Position numbers and translations under genes: made by a program. Positions 50,005-58,205 of a stretch of 64,000 nt of DNA are shown piece after piece; position 1 is the stretch's first letter; each line of letters opens with the position of its first letter. The stretch comes from Calothrix brevissima NIES-22 (GTDB lineage Bacteria; Cyanobacteriota; Cyanobacteriia; Cyanobacteriales; Nostocaceae): contig NZ_AP018207.1 of the NCBI RefSeq assembly GCF_002367995.1, positions 4,587,083-4,651,082 of the forward strand, written 5' to 3'. The notes beneath the pieces were generated by a model that saw only the letters and a list, made by a program, of their open reading frames with translations, searched no databases and was not told the origin of the DNA.

Positions 50005-50847
50005 TTAAACGTGGTGAAGGATAATATTTATTGCGTCTTGAGTGCTAATTTTATATTGTGTAGCAAGTTTATTCATGTTGGCTTCACCATTGGCATGATC
50101 TTTGATAATTGCTCGAACAATGTTTGGTGATACATTAATCTCACTATTGGTAACGACTGGTTTAGGTAAAGTTTGAGAAATAAAGAATTCTTTTCTTCTT
50201 AATACATGTATTTGACGATAATGTTCTTTTCTGGGTATCCATAAACAATTTCCGGGGGCAAAGTCACTCTCTTGATCGATACGAGATATAACTGTTCCTT
50301 CGGGTGCTAATCCCATATCTTTTAGAAATTGGGTAAAGTTATCACGCCAGGATGCATCAACTTCAATTCCGCACCCGCCATGATATTTGTACTGATGGTG
50401 GTTCTTGTTATAGCAGATACGCTTGATGTGTAACCAGGAGTTATACTCGTGGCTTTTGCAGTGACCGTGGATAGTTTTATCGATCTTGAGGCTGTCCCGT
50501 TGCAAACATCCGCAACTTTGCGTAAGCCCTCTTTTTAAGCTATTTTTACTAACATATTTTTGGGTTCCGCATTTGCATAAGGTAAGGAGGAGTAGTTCAC
50601 CCCTTTTCCCCTTAACTTCTATATCAGATATTACTGTTAGTCTCCCAAAATTTGCCCCAACTGGGATAGATTCTTTTCTTTTCTTACAACCGCAGTTAGT
50701 TGAGCGACCATTGGTGAGAGTGTGACTATAGACAAGTTTTTGGGTTCCACAATCACACTTACACAATACTTGCTTTCCTTGTTTTTCTATTACAGTCCAA
50801 CTACCGAATTTTCCACTTATATTAATTACTCGCTTTGTAGTCTCCAT
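50005..50847 (-). CDS. Phage/homing-type DNA-binding protein with tandem CxCG...CGC repeats
   Basis: The product has 280 residues. Two similar N-terminal units, GKFGSWTVIEKQGKQVLCKC (then DCGTQK..TNCGC) and FGRLTVISDIEVKG (then CKCGTQK..SQSCGC-like), look like zinc-binding beta modules. A central block reads HGHCKSHEYNSWLHIKRICY, then YHGGCGIEVDASWRDNFTQF, DMGLAPEGTVISRID and FAPGNCLWIPRKEHY, familiar from many phage proteins of HNH/AP2-like character. The C-terminal 50 residues form a possible helix-turn-helix (MNKLATQYKISTQDAINIIL). It is probably a DNA-binding or homing-type factor. It lies 28 bp downstream of the DpdA-like gene and has a terminator behind it. Confidence 0.65.
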   Translation of the reverse strand: METTKRVINISGKFGSWTVIEKQGKQVLCKCDCGTQKLVYSHTLTNGRSTNCGCKKRKESIPVGANFGRLTVISDIEVKGKRGELLLLTLCKCGTQKYVSKNSLKRGLTQSCGCLQRDSLKIDKTIHGHCKSHEYNSWLHIKRICYNKNHHQYKYHGGCGIEVDASWRDNFTQFLKDMGLAPEGTVISRIDQESDFAPGNCLWIPRKEHYRQIHVLRRKEFFISQTLPKPVVTNSEINVSPNIVRAIIKDHANGEANMNKLATQYKISTQDAINIILHHV

Positions 50848-50875
50848 AACTCATTTTGGTGTGATTACTGCTGGG

Positions 50876-52294
50876 TTAAATATTTAAAACAAGCTGTTTT
50901 TCTTGCTCCAGTTCCTTCTTTATCCAAGCAAGTTGTTGTCCAATGGCTAGGTGCTGCATGGGTACTTTTGTCTCGTATCCCTTCGCCTGTAAAATGGGTG
51001 TTACCTCCTGTCTGTAAAGCTTGCCCGTCAAGAATACAAACTCTATTTCCAAAGACGCAACTTGTATGAGGTTTTCTGCTACTTGTTGCGCCCATAGTAT
51101 ACGTTCCTGATGAGATAAGGAATAGGGGGATTTATCGTAGGGCTTGATGATTGTTTCTGGGTTAAGAACTTGATGTAAAGGTGACAGGATATACCATCTT
51201 GATTCTTTTTCTTCTACGTAGCGACGGCAAGCTTGAAAGTGCTGCGAACAATATAAGTCTTTGGCGGCAGCAGAGTAGGGAAGCTGCTTGCCACATCCAG
51301 CAACCAGGTAGATTTTTTCCTTGGGAATGAATTTTCTGTAAGTGCCGATCGCCAGATCGAGGTTGTGGGCGATTCTTCCCATAGTATGCGTCCGCCCTTT
51401 GTTTGTTAGCCGAGGGTCAATCCTATGTCGGTGGAGAACCCTGCAAACATGACAGTTGCACTTTGGCGTGCAGTAGGCTGGCATCCGAATTAGTTTTTCC
51501 TCATTGCTGACGAACATCCCACCGCCTAGTCCTTCTCGGATAAAAGTTGAACCATCAAAGGATAATCCCATCTGAGTAAAAGCTTTGGCATACTGGGGCG
51601 AACATAGTCCAAAAACGTGTAGATGAACATTTGGCTCGTGCGATACTCCTGCGGAGTCGCTGTGCGATGGCGAAACGCCCGCCTTGTCCTGTCGGACACG
51701 CTTCGCGAACGGCGATACTCGTTCCGAGTCACTTCGTGAACGCACAACCTCAGTGATTGTTTTGATAATGTGCAAGTTAGTTGAATACTCCCTCGCCTGG
51801 GGAACAAGGCCACCGATGCCAAGATGGCGGTATCCAAGTCCCAGAAGAAATTTAGCTACTTCGAGGCGTTCGCTGAGAGACTGCCCGTGGATGACTGCTA
51901 GGGGGATTCTATTGGGAAGATAACTTTTAGCAAGTTGGATAAATGTTTTTGCTTGTTGAAGGTTATATTCTTGCCGTTCTCTAATATTTTCTCCTACAAG
52001 TAAATGGTCAGGACAAACAGTAATATCACCGACTTTTGAACGTTCTCGATATCTATGAATAGACCAGTGGGCATCAACATATTTACCGTTGAGAGTAGGA
52101 ATATCTTGGTCGCGGTAGTTAAACGATCCGCAGTCATGAATAATCAGACTATCTGGAACAATTTCTGCTTTTGTAGCGAGTGAGTATAGCCAGCCCGCAG
52201 GCTGATATTCAAGCAAGTGCCAAATCGGGATTTTTTCACCCTTGATTTTGAGAAAATCACTCTTACCTAGTACTGGATAAAAACCTAATTTCAT
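50876..52294 (-). CDS. TGT/DpdA-like 7-deazaguanine transglycosylase with DUF6884-like C-terminus
   Basis: The product has 472 residues. The N-terminal 320 residues follow the tRNA-guanine transglycosylase layout: catalytic-type Asp54 in HDCGSFNYRD, IPLAVIHGQSLSERLEVAKF then HLGIGGLV (130-164), and a zinc motif C279-x-C281-x2-C284 with a downstream His in HTMGRIAHN. The C-terminal part (IYLVAGCGKQLPYSAAAKDL, RWYILSPLHQVLNPETIIKP) resembles DUF6884. DpdA-type TGT relatives insert 7-deazaguanine bases into DNA rather than tRNA. Plasmid location without tRNA-modification neighbours favours that branch. Residues 185-220 are an Arg/Ser-rich insertion encoded by a palindromic repeat, between core strands. 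The frame is intact through it. Confidence 0.75.
   Translation of the reverse strand: MKLGFYPVLGKSDFLKIKGEKIPIWHLLEYQPAGWLYSLATKAEIVPDSLIIHDCGSFNYRDQDIPTLNGKYVDAHWSIHRYRERSKVGDITVCPDHLLVGENIRERQEYNLQQAKTFIQLAKSYLPNRIPLAVIHGQSLSERLEVAKFLLGLGYRHLGIGGLVPQAREYSTNLHIIKTITEVVRSRSDSERVSPFAKRVRQDKAGVSPSHSDSAGVSHEPNVHLHVFGLCSPQYAKAFTQMGLSFDGSTFIREGLGGGMFVSNEEKLIRMPAYCTPKCNCHVCRVLHRHRIDPRLTNKGRTHTMGRIAHNLDLAIGTYRKFIPKEKIYLVAGCGKQLPYSAAAKDLYCSQHFQACRRYVEEKESRWYILSPLHQVLNPETIIKPYDKSPYSLSHQERILWAQQVAENLIQVASLEIEFVFLTGKLYRQEVTPILQAKGYETKVPMQHLAIGQQLAWIKKELEQEKQLVLNI
51635..51742 (-). repeat. Palindromic interspersed repeat inserted in-frame in the DpdA-like gene
   Basis: This GC-rich 108-bp stretch has several inverted pairs (CGATACTCCTGCGGAGTCGC; GTCCTGTCGGACACG; ACTCGTTCCGAGT) and the core GGACACGCTTCGCGAACGG, close to GGAGACGCTACGCGAACGG at 21652. 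Its length is a multiple of three, so the host frame is kept. Confidence 0.65.
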
Positions 52295-52367
52295 AGTATT
52301 TAAACGAGCAAATTTTGCTTTTTATTCGTTAAGTTAACCCTCTGCTTGGAGAGGGCTAATTAGCCGA

Positions 52368-52568
52368 TTACTGCTTGTATTTATTTGCAATACTTAGAAG
52401 ATACTGCCGCCAACGATTAGAGACTTTAGTAGCAAGAGAGCTAATATGACTTGCTGCAATTTCTTCTGCTTCAGTTTCAAAAGCATCATCAAAGTGAATC
52501 TTGGCGTGATACTCCATGCCATCAAAGTAAATATTGAAGCTAGGATTAAGTTGAAAGTCTTGAATCAT
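52368..52568 (-). CDS. Hypothetical protein, 66 aa
   Basis: This small acidic protein starts with a beta hairpin (FNIYFDGMEYHAKIHFDDAF) followed by a helix (EAEEIAASHISSLATKVSNR). I know no family. It starts 4 bp after the stop of the PD-(D/E)XK-like gene and is likely co-translated with it. A partner or inhibitor of that protein is possible but not shown. Confidence 0.5.
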   Translation of the reverse strand: MIQDFQLNPSFNIYFDGMEYHAKIHFDDAFETEAEEIAASHISSLATKVSNRWRQYLLSIANKYKQ

Positions 52569-52572
52569 ATTT

Positions 52573-53463
52573 TTATCCTTCCTGGGGAAGATATAAACAC
52601 TTATTTTGTTCTGCTAGTCTATTTGTTTCATAATTATCAAGAATCATTTTCTTAAATTCTTCCCTTGTTGCTTGCAAGTCGCGGAATATTTTGTTTGTGG
52701 GATAGAAGAATACTGATTGTTGGCGGCTGTAAAACCAGACTAGTTGATTGATACGATAGCTGTCATTGCTATCAAGCAGAACATAACTAATTTGTTGGTA
52801 AAAATTTTCTAGAGAGAAGGGACGCTTCTTGGCAGTTGTTCGTACATCAATAAGAGTATTTCCAGCGATTATCTGGCAATCAGCACCTCCAAGATATTCA
52901 CTTAAAGGGTATGAAGCATTGCAGGTGATATTTCCACTCACTTGATTAGCTACAGTTTGCCAAGTACGGGGTAAAATACCAATAATTTGAGATGTATCTT
53001 GGATAGTAGGAAGCCATTTTTTGAAATATTCTGGTTCAAGTTGAAGGGTTTTTTCTCCTTGTAGAAAAGGTTGAATAATTTCATGTATGTTACGGCTACG
53101 TGCATAATTTTCTAACGCACCCAGCAGCATACACTTTAGAGCTTCTTCTTCAAGGGAATTGGAATTTGTAATGCAGTAATCAAAAGCATATTCTATTTTG
53201 AGGGCTTTGGCTCCAACCTGAGCAAGACAATTAGTAAACCATGTTTTATCTTCATAGATGCTTCCTAAATATTTAGCAAGTGCTTTGGCGATCGCATTTC
53301 CTACTAATGGAAAATCTACACCATCAACTGGTTTAATAATTTGTTGATTTTCTAATAGTTGGTTATGGCTAGTAATCATTTTAATAACTGTCTGGTTTAG
53401 TCTAGAGTCAAACCATCCCCTGATAGGTGAATTTCTATTTTTTAATTCAGATGTTAAGCTCAC
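52573..53463 (-). CDS. Putative PD-(D/E)XK nuclease-like protein
   Basis: The product has 296 residues. The C-terminal third reads YLGGADCQIIAGNTLIDVRT then TAKKRPFSLENFYQQISYVL. This is the order of a restriction-type PD-(D/E)XK fold: Gly-rich Asp strand, then the IDIKTT-like strand, then a helix with Phe/Gln. The key Lys of D-x-K is replaced by Arg (DVRT), so catalysis is doubtful unless the following Lys residues take over. The helical N-terminal 190 residues are not recognised. Context: with a 66-residue partner gene and the DpdA-like gene downstream. Confidence 0.55.
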   Translation of the reverse strand: MSLTSELKNRNSPIRGWFDSRLNQTVIKMITSHNQLLENQQIIKPVDGVDFPLVGNAIAKALAKYLGSIYEDKTWFTNCLAQVGAKALKIEYAFDYCITNSNSLEEEALKCMLLGALENYARSRNIHEIIQPFLQGEKTLQLEPEYFKKWLPTIQDTSQIIGILPRTWQTVANQVSGNITCNASYPLSEYLGGADCQIIAGNTLIDVRTTAKKRPFSLENFYQQISYVLLDSNDSYRINQLVWFYSRQQSVFFYPTNKIFRDLQATREEFKKMILDNYETNRLAEQNKCLYLPQEG

Positions 53464-53680
53464 TTTTTGATTTTTAGATTGAAATACTACATTGAGTATC
53501 TGCGTGAGCTTTACGTAGTAATTTTTCTTTGGATTGTGTTATTTAAAGCAATGAATTAATCATTTAAATAAATGAAAAGCTTGTTGAATTTGAAATTTGC
53601 AACTGATGTAAATTTACGTAACTTCTAAACCGAAGTTTTTATATTGCCAATGCAACTTTGCAAACTTGGTGACGGGTAAT

Positions 53681-56188
53681 TTATAGTTCAACTTCTCTTA
53701 ACTTGGTTTTAGGTGCAGCAGCAGCGACAGTTTGCTTTTGAGGAGAGGGTATGTGTTCAGTAGGGGTATATTGCTGCCGAATTTCTTCTCCTCGCCATAC
53801 TTGTAAGTCATTCATAATATCTTTAAGCGGAACAAAATCGACGACTGTTTCTCCTTGCTTTTGTGCTTCAGTTGCCTTGTAGGTCATAATCTTGAAGTAC
53901 ATCTCTCGCTGATCGGCAATTGGTAACTTGCCGTTGTTCTCATTTACCCGTTGAAGAATTTCTTCATTGCCTTGATTCATTGCCCCTCCCCAGTCAGGGC
54001 CACCATGCTTGACCATATTTGCCCATTCCTCGGCGATGTAAGGGTGAACTGTAACAGGCAGATCGCCAACTGCTTGTATTACTCGTTTTTTGGGTGCAGA
54101 TACGGTGGTGGAAGTAGATTGTTCGTTATCAAAGATGTGTTCCAGGTTGAGTTTGCTGGCGTTTTGGGTAATAAACTTAATTTGGTTAATATCGTAGTCA
54201 GAGATGTTCATCTTGCTGACTTCTTTGGTAATGCCAGCTTCGGTTTTAGTTAGGTCAAACCGGACAAGTTCCTGAGTACCTTTTTCTTCGGTAGTTTTAA
54301 ATAATTGCAAGCTGGCTCGATTTTTTTCGGGGTTGCGCGATCGCTTGATGGTAAATTCACCTACTGTAAGTTCTTCCTTATCAGCCTGGATGAGGACATT
54401 ATTCAGGGTGTGCAACATCTCATTTTGTTTAAATACTTCCAGCGTTTTAATTGTGCCGGCAGGTGCAAGACTTCCCAAGCTGTTTGCTACATCACGGATA
54501 TCGGCATTGTTGAGGTCAGGTAGCTTGCCATTGTCGCCTAAGTATTCTGCCACTATGAGAAACTCCTGACGTTCAACAGGTAACATCTCTGTAGGCTTTT
54601 TCGTGATTTTGGGTTCCTCTTTTTTGTTGAGTTTAAAATCCATCAAAGAGTTCTCCCACCCAAATAATTCATCACTGCGGCGGTGAATGCTAACAGTGTG
54701 TGCCTGTTGGCGAATCACAAATGTATCGCTACGGTAAATACGTGAACCATCTTGTTCAAGAGTGCCGTATTTTTTTAATATTGCGATCGCAGTTTCAGCA
54801 ATGTCTTTATTTTCCCCGTTGTAACGTTCTTCCCGCGCTTGTTTATTATTTATTTGATAAATAGGTACTTCAACCTGACGCGCCCACTGTTGTGCTGCTG
54901 GCTCTACATCTTGAGAATTAGCTACTTCTTGATAGGCAAATTCAGGTGCATATTTTTTTCGATTATTAGTTGCTTGTTCCTCTGGCTCTTGTGCAAAAAA
55001 CTGATTGGAAGTTACATTTTTATTTATCTCCTCTCCAGCTTGATTTTGAGATTGATGGTTACTAGTAACTATCCGTCGAATTTGAATAGTTGCTTCGGAC
55101 TGTGCGATTTCTTCTTGAAGATTATTGACCACATCATCTTCAAAACTGTTAACTACCTCTATTTCAACAGATAAGTTGATTTCTTGATTGATAGACGAAC
55201 TGTTTTTACTGTTTTTATCTTGTAGGAACTGTTGTGAAGTATTTGATTCGACTGCTTGAATGTTAGTTTCAGATTGTTCGCTAAGTGTCTGATCTACTGC
55301 TTCAGGATAGTTTTTGGCTACAGGAGACTGATAATAATCTACATCTGGTGGGGAGTCAAAGTCGGGTGGATTACTAATATCGATATCATCTAGAAAACTG
55401 ACCACAGCTTCTTCTTCATAAGACAAATTAACTGGTGTGGTTACAATTTCCGAATTTAGTTGTTGATTATCTTCGTTCAGTATTACTGATAAATTATCTA
55501 CTGGTGGAGTTACTTCTGTTATATCTGGTTTGCCATTATCAAATAATAACTCTTTTGTATCTTGATGATTGTTAATAGTGTCAGCAGATGGAGGTAGTAG
55601 CTTAACTAGTGGTTCACTTGCCACATTTATTATTTCATCTGGAGTAAGTATTTCAGTGACGAGATTAGTTGTACATTTACCTTCGCTATTTTGTTCGTAA
55701 ATGACGATTTGTTTTTCTGAACCATCTGACTCTAGATAAGCTGTAATTTTCAGAGTATTATCACTTGTTTGCTGATAATCACTATTGAAATTGGGTACAT
55801 CTTCTACTAATCTTGCAGCAATTGTTTGTGCTTGATAGTCAGTAAAAGGTTCAGTTTCTATTGTGTATTGACCTTCTACTAATAAATCGGGCATTAACAC
55901 AATATTAGTTTCTTGATTGCTTTTTATACTTTGGCTGGTTAAATCTACCTTTTCCCATTTATATGCACCAGGGGTAGATTCATCAGGTACAAGATTGTAA
56001 ATATTTTTGCCAACTTCAACGGCAATTTTACTTGCTTCTTGAGCTTCTTTGAGTTTTTCGAGAATTACTTTAGTTATCTTAGTAAGTGCATTAATTAGGC
56101 TTTTACTTAATTCTCGACTTGTTTGAATTGCAGTATCGGCTGTACCTAAATATGATTCATTAATTTGAGTGTGTCTGGAGTCAAACAT
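53681..56188 (-). CDS. Large acidic conjugation-cluster protein, 835 aa, unknown
   Basis: A coiled N-terminus (about 20-70, LINALTKITKVILEKLKEAQ) is followed by a beta domain, a disordered Ser/Glu/Asn/Gln-rich middle of some 250 residues, and a C-terminal half with two possible domains: AIAILKKYGTLEQDGSRIYR with VIRQQAHTVSIHR (about 495-545) and a repeat of the same pattern near 640 (KEELTVGEFTIKRSRNPEKN). No relaxase HUH motif or ATPase motif is visible. It is encoded 86 bp after the coupling protein, so it may be an adaptor or a partner of the relaxosome. Confidence 0.6.
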   Translation of the reverse strand: MFDSRHTQINESYLGTADTAIQTSRELSKSLINALTKITKVILEKLKEAQEASKIAVEVGKNIYNLVPDESTPGAYKWEKVDLTSQSIKSNQETNIVLMPDLLVEGQYTIETEPFTDYQAQTIAARLVEDVPNFNSDYQQTSDNTLKITAYLESDGSEKQIVIYEQNSEGKCTTNLVTEILTPDEIINVASEPLVKLLPPSADTINNHQDTKELLFDNGKPDITEVTPPVDNLSVILNEDNQQLNSEIVTTPVNLSYEEEAVVSFLDDIDISNPPDFDSPPDVDYYQSPVAKNYPEAVDQTLSEQSETNIQAVESNTSQQFLQDKNSKNSSSINQEINLSVEIEVVNSFEDDVVNNLQEEIAQSEATIQIRRIVTSNHQSQNQAGEEINKNVTSNQFFAQEPEEQATNNRKKYAPEFAYQEVANSQDVEPAAQQWARQVEVPIYQINNKQAREERYNGENKDIAETAIAILKKYGTLEQDGSRIYRSDTFVIRQQAHTVSIHRRSDELFGWENSLMDFKLNKKEEPKITKKPTEMLPVERQEFLIVAEYLGDNGKLPDLNNADIRDVANSLGSLAPAGTIKTLEVFKQNEMLHTLNNVLIQADKEELTVGEFTIKRSRNPEKNRASLQLFKTTEEKGTQELVRFDLTKTEAGITKEVSKMNISDYDINQIKFITQNASKLNLEHIFDNEQSTSTTVSAPKKRVIQAVGDLPVTVHPYIAEEWANMVKHGGPDWGGAMNQGNEEILQRVNENNGKLPIADQREMYFKIMTYKATEAQKQGETVVDFVPLKDIMNDLQVWRGEEIRQQYTPTEHIPSPQKQTVAAAAPKTKLREVEL

Positions 56189-56274
56189 ATATTAAATGTG
56201 GTGAAAATAATCTATAAATTCAAACAGTCTGACTGTACTTTATAAAAACCAGTTGGTCATCAAACTTAAAGTTT

Positions 56275-58122
56275 TTAGAAAAAGCTCTTGTACGCATCAA
56301 CAGGTAACGGTGCATTGCCCGCATGTACGGGTGCTTGTGGGATAGGAAACTTCCGATCTACTTCCTTGACTCGTAAATCTAAATCTTCCTGTGTGGGTTT
56401 TTTCTGGGTACTTTTCCTAGCAAGCTCTTTGATGAGTTTATCCCAGTTAGTGTCATTTTCTTGTTCTAATCCAATGATATATTTGGGGATTTTGATGTTT
56501 TTTAATAGTGGTACTGAACCCTCATTTTTATTGCTATAAGCCGGGTTGATAAATAGACATTTACCAGGTGGTAATTTGAGGAATTGGGCTGGCTCGAATA
56601 GCTTGCGAGTCCGTTCTTGTTCGCTGATAGATGTGCTGGCTTTACCTCCTCCCGTTGAGCGAGATTTTTGTTTATATTTAATTTCCTCTTCACCTAAATA
56701 TGCAGAAAATAATCGTGCTGATTCTTCTTCACCAGGATTAAAAACAAATTTTGTACCGCACGCACCAAGGATAGCTTTAGAGATTTCTTTACCATAAATC
56801 TTTTCAAGCTGACCCATATTTTGCCAACCCAGGATACCGCAGAATCCTTCGGAACGAGATTCGTTAAGCCATCTAAATAAATCTGGAAGGAAGATACTTG
56901 GCAACTCGTCAAGACACACCACTAATGGGCCGTCTTCCTTGCGTTTTTTGGCAATACTGCGGGAAACTACCATGTGAAGAATACTGGTCATTAGGGGGCT
57001 GACAGCATCGCGGCGTTCGCGGTCTAACCCGAAGATAATCATCTGTTTGCGTTTTACCTCCAGGGGCAAGGTTGTTTTACCGACAAAGCATCCCAATGTA
57101 CCCCTTGCCATGAAGCGGGTGAACATCAATGAAGCACTACCAGCAATACCCGCTACAGTTTTCTCTGAGCCAGCCGAGCTAAATAATTGACCAAAAGCTA
57201 TCCTAATCCAAGGGTTTAGTTCGGCTGCCATCAAGCGTTCGACCATCTTCTCGCTAGAAAGTATTGCCGCAGCCGTCATAATATCAGCGCGATGGCTATG
57301 CCCGCCGGAGGCATCGCCAAACTCTTTGGTTAGCATTAAAATAGCCTGCGTCAACTGGTCGCCGGCGGGGCCAAAGAAGGCATCCTCAGACGCATTACCT
57401 AACAGGCGGAAGTTTTTGTTAATTACCGTAGCTAACTGCCGTGCGGTTTCAGCATCGCTACTGTCGCGCAAGAAATCGATTGGGTTACATACCTCTGATT
57501 CAGGAAATCCCGGTGCAAAGATATGTACGTCATACCCCTTGGATTTGGCATAACTGGCAATTTTGGCTTGACTGGCATACTTAAAATCGTATAATACTAT
57601 ACCAAAGCCTTGGTCAATTGCTGAGTAAATCATCGGGTTGATAGCCGAGAATGATTTACCACTACCAGGTGCGCCAATTACAGCAGTTCCCCGTTGGACA
57701 TCGGGTACATAAACTGGAACTCCCCCACTCCCCTGGGGTAATTTTTGACCCTTGTATTTGTGTACTCCAATATATAAACTGGCACTATCACATTTAGGAG
57801 CGACGATTTGCTTAAGGGCTTTTTTCTTAGCTTGGGCGGTTTCCTTTGCTCCACCCCAATAGCTAGTAGCAAGCTTGCCTTTTTTACCATTACTAAAAAG
57901 CTGTAAAAGCAACAATAAGCCAATTCCCCCTGCAAGTGCCAAACCTTGAGGTGACATGAGCTTATCTGTATACTTACTAAAGTCAGTATTGCTATTTTTA
58001 TGAGCAGCTTTTACTTCTCTAACTGTCTTAGTTTTAGCAGTTGCAAACAGATAATTATTCATATTAATCTGTGTTAATTGCATGAGGAAATCGAAGGAAT
58101 ATGCGGTGAAGTGAAGTTGCAT
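56275..58122 (-). CDS. VirD4/TraD-like type IV coupling protein
   Basis: The product has 615 residues: one clear membrane helix near 60-77 and a large cytoplasmic ATPase domain. Walker A GAPGSGKS is at 150-157, Walker B VVCLDELP at 401-408, and the WQN motif (GWQNMGQLEKIYG) at 432-444 is typical of TraD/VirD4/TraG proteins. FGPAGDQLTQAILML and a C-terminal RTRKLFEPAQFLKLPPGKCL-like segment are also present. It links the relaxosome to the transfer channel. ATG codons at 58083 and 58062 are alternative starts. It follows a gene for a probable channel component on the same strand. Confidence 0.87.
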   Translation of the reverse strand: MQLHFTAYSFDFLMQLTQINMNNYLFATAKTKTVREVKAAHKNSNTDFSKYTDKLMSPQGLALAGGIGLLLLLQLFSNGKKGKLATSYWGGAKETAQAKKKALKQIVAPKCDSASLYIGVHKYKGQKLPQGSGGVPVYVPDVQRGTAVIGAPGSGKSFSAINPMIYSAIDQGFGIVLYDFKYASQAKIASYAKSKGYDVHIFAPGFPESEVCNPIDFLRDSSDAETARQLATVINKNFRLLGNASEDAFFGPAGDQLTQAILMLTKEFGDASGGHSHRADIMTAAAILSSEKMVERLMAAELNPWIRIAFGQLFSSAGSEKTVAGIAGSASLMFTRFMARGTLGCFVGKTTLPLEVKRKQMIIFGLDRERRDAVSPLMTSILHMVVSRSIAKKRKEDGPLVVCLDELPSIFLPDLFRWLNESRSEGFCGILGWQNMGQLEKIYGKEISKAILGACGTKFVFNPGEEESARLFSAYLGEEEIKYKQKSRSTGGGKASTSISEQERTRKLFEPAQFLKLPPGKCLFINPAYSNKNEGSVPLLKNIKIPKYIIGLEQENDTNWDKLIKELARKSTQKKPTQEDLDLRVKEVDRKFPIPQAPVHAGNAPLPVDAYKSFF

Positions 58123-58205
58123 ATTTCTTCATTAGTTATCTGGTGTGTCCTCTCCAAGTCAAAAGTAAAAGAGGATAAATTTTTCTATGATTGCCTTTTT
58201 ACTTG

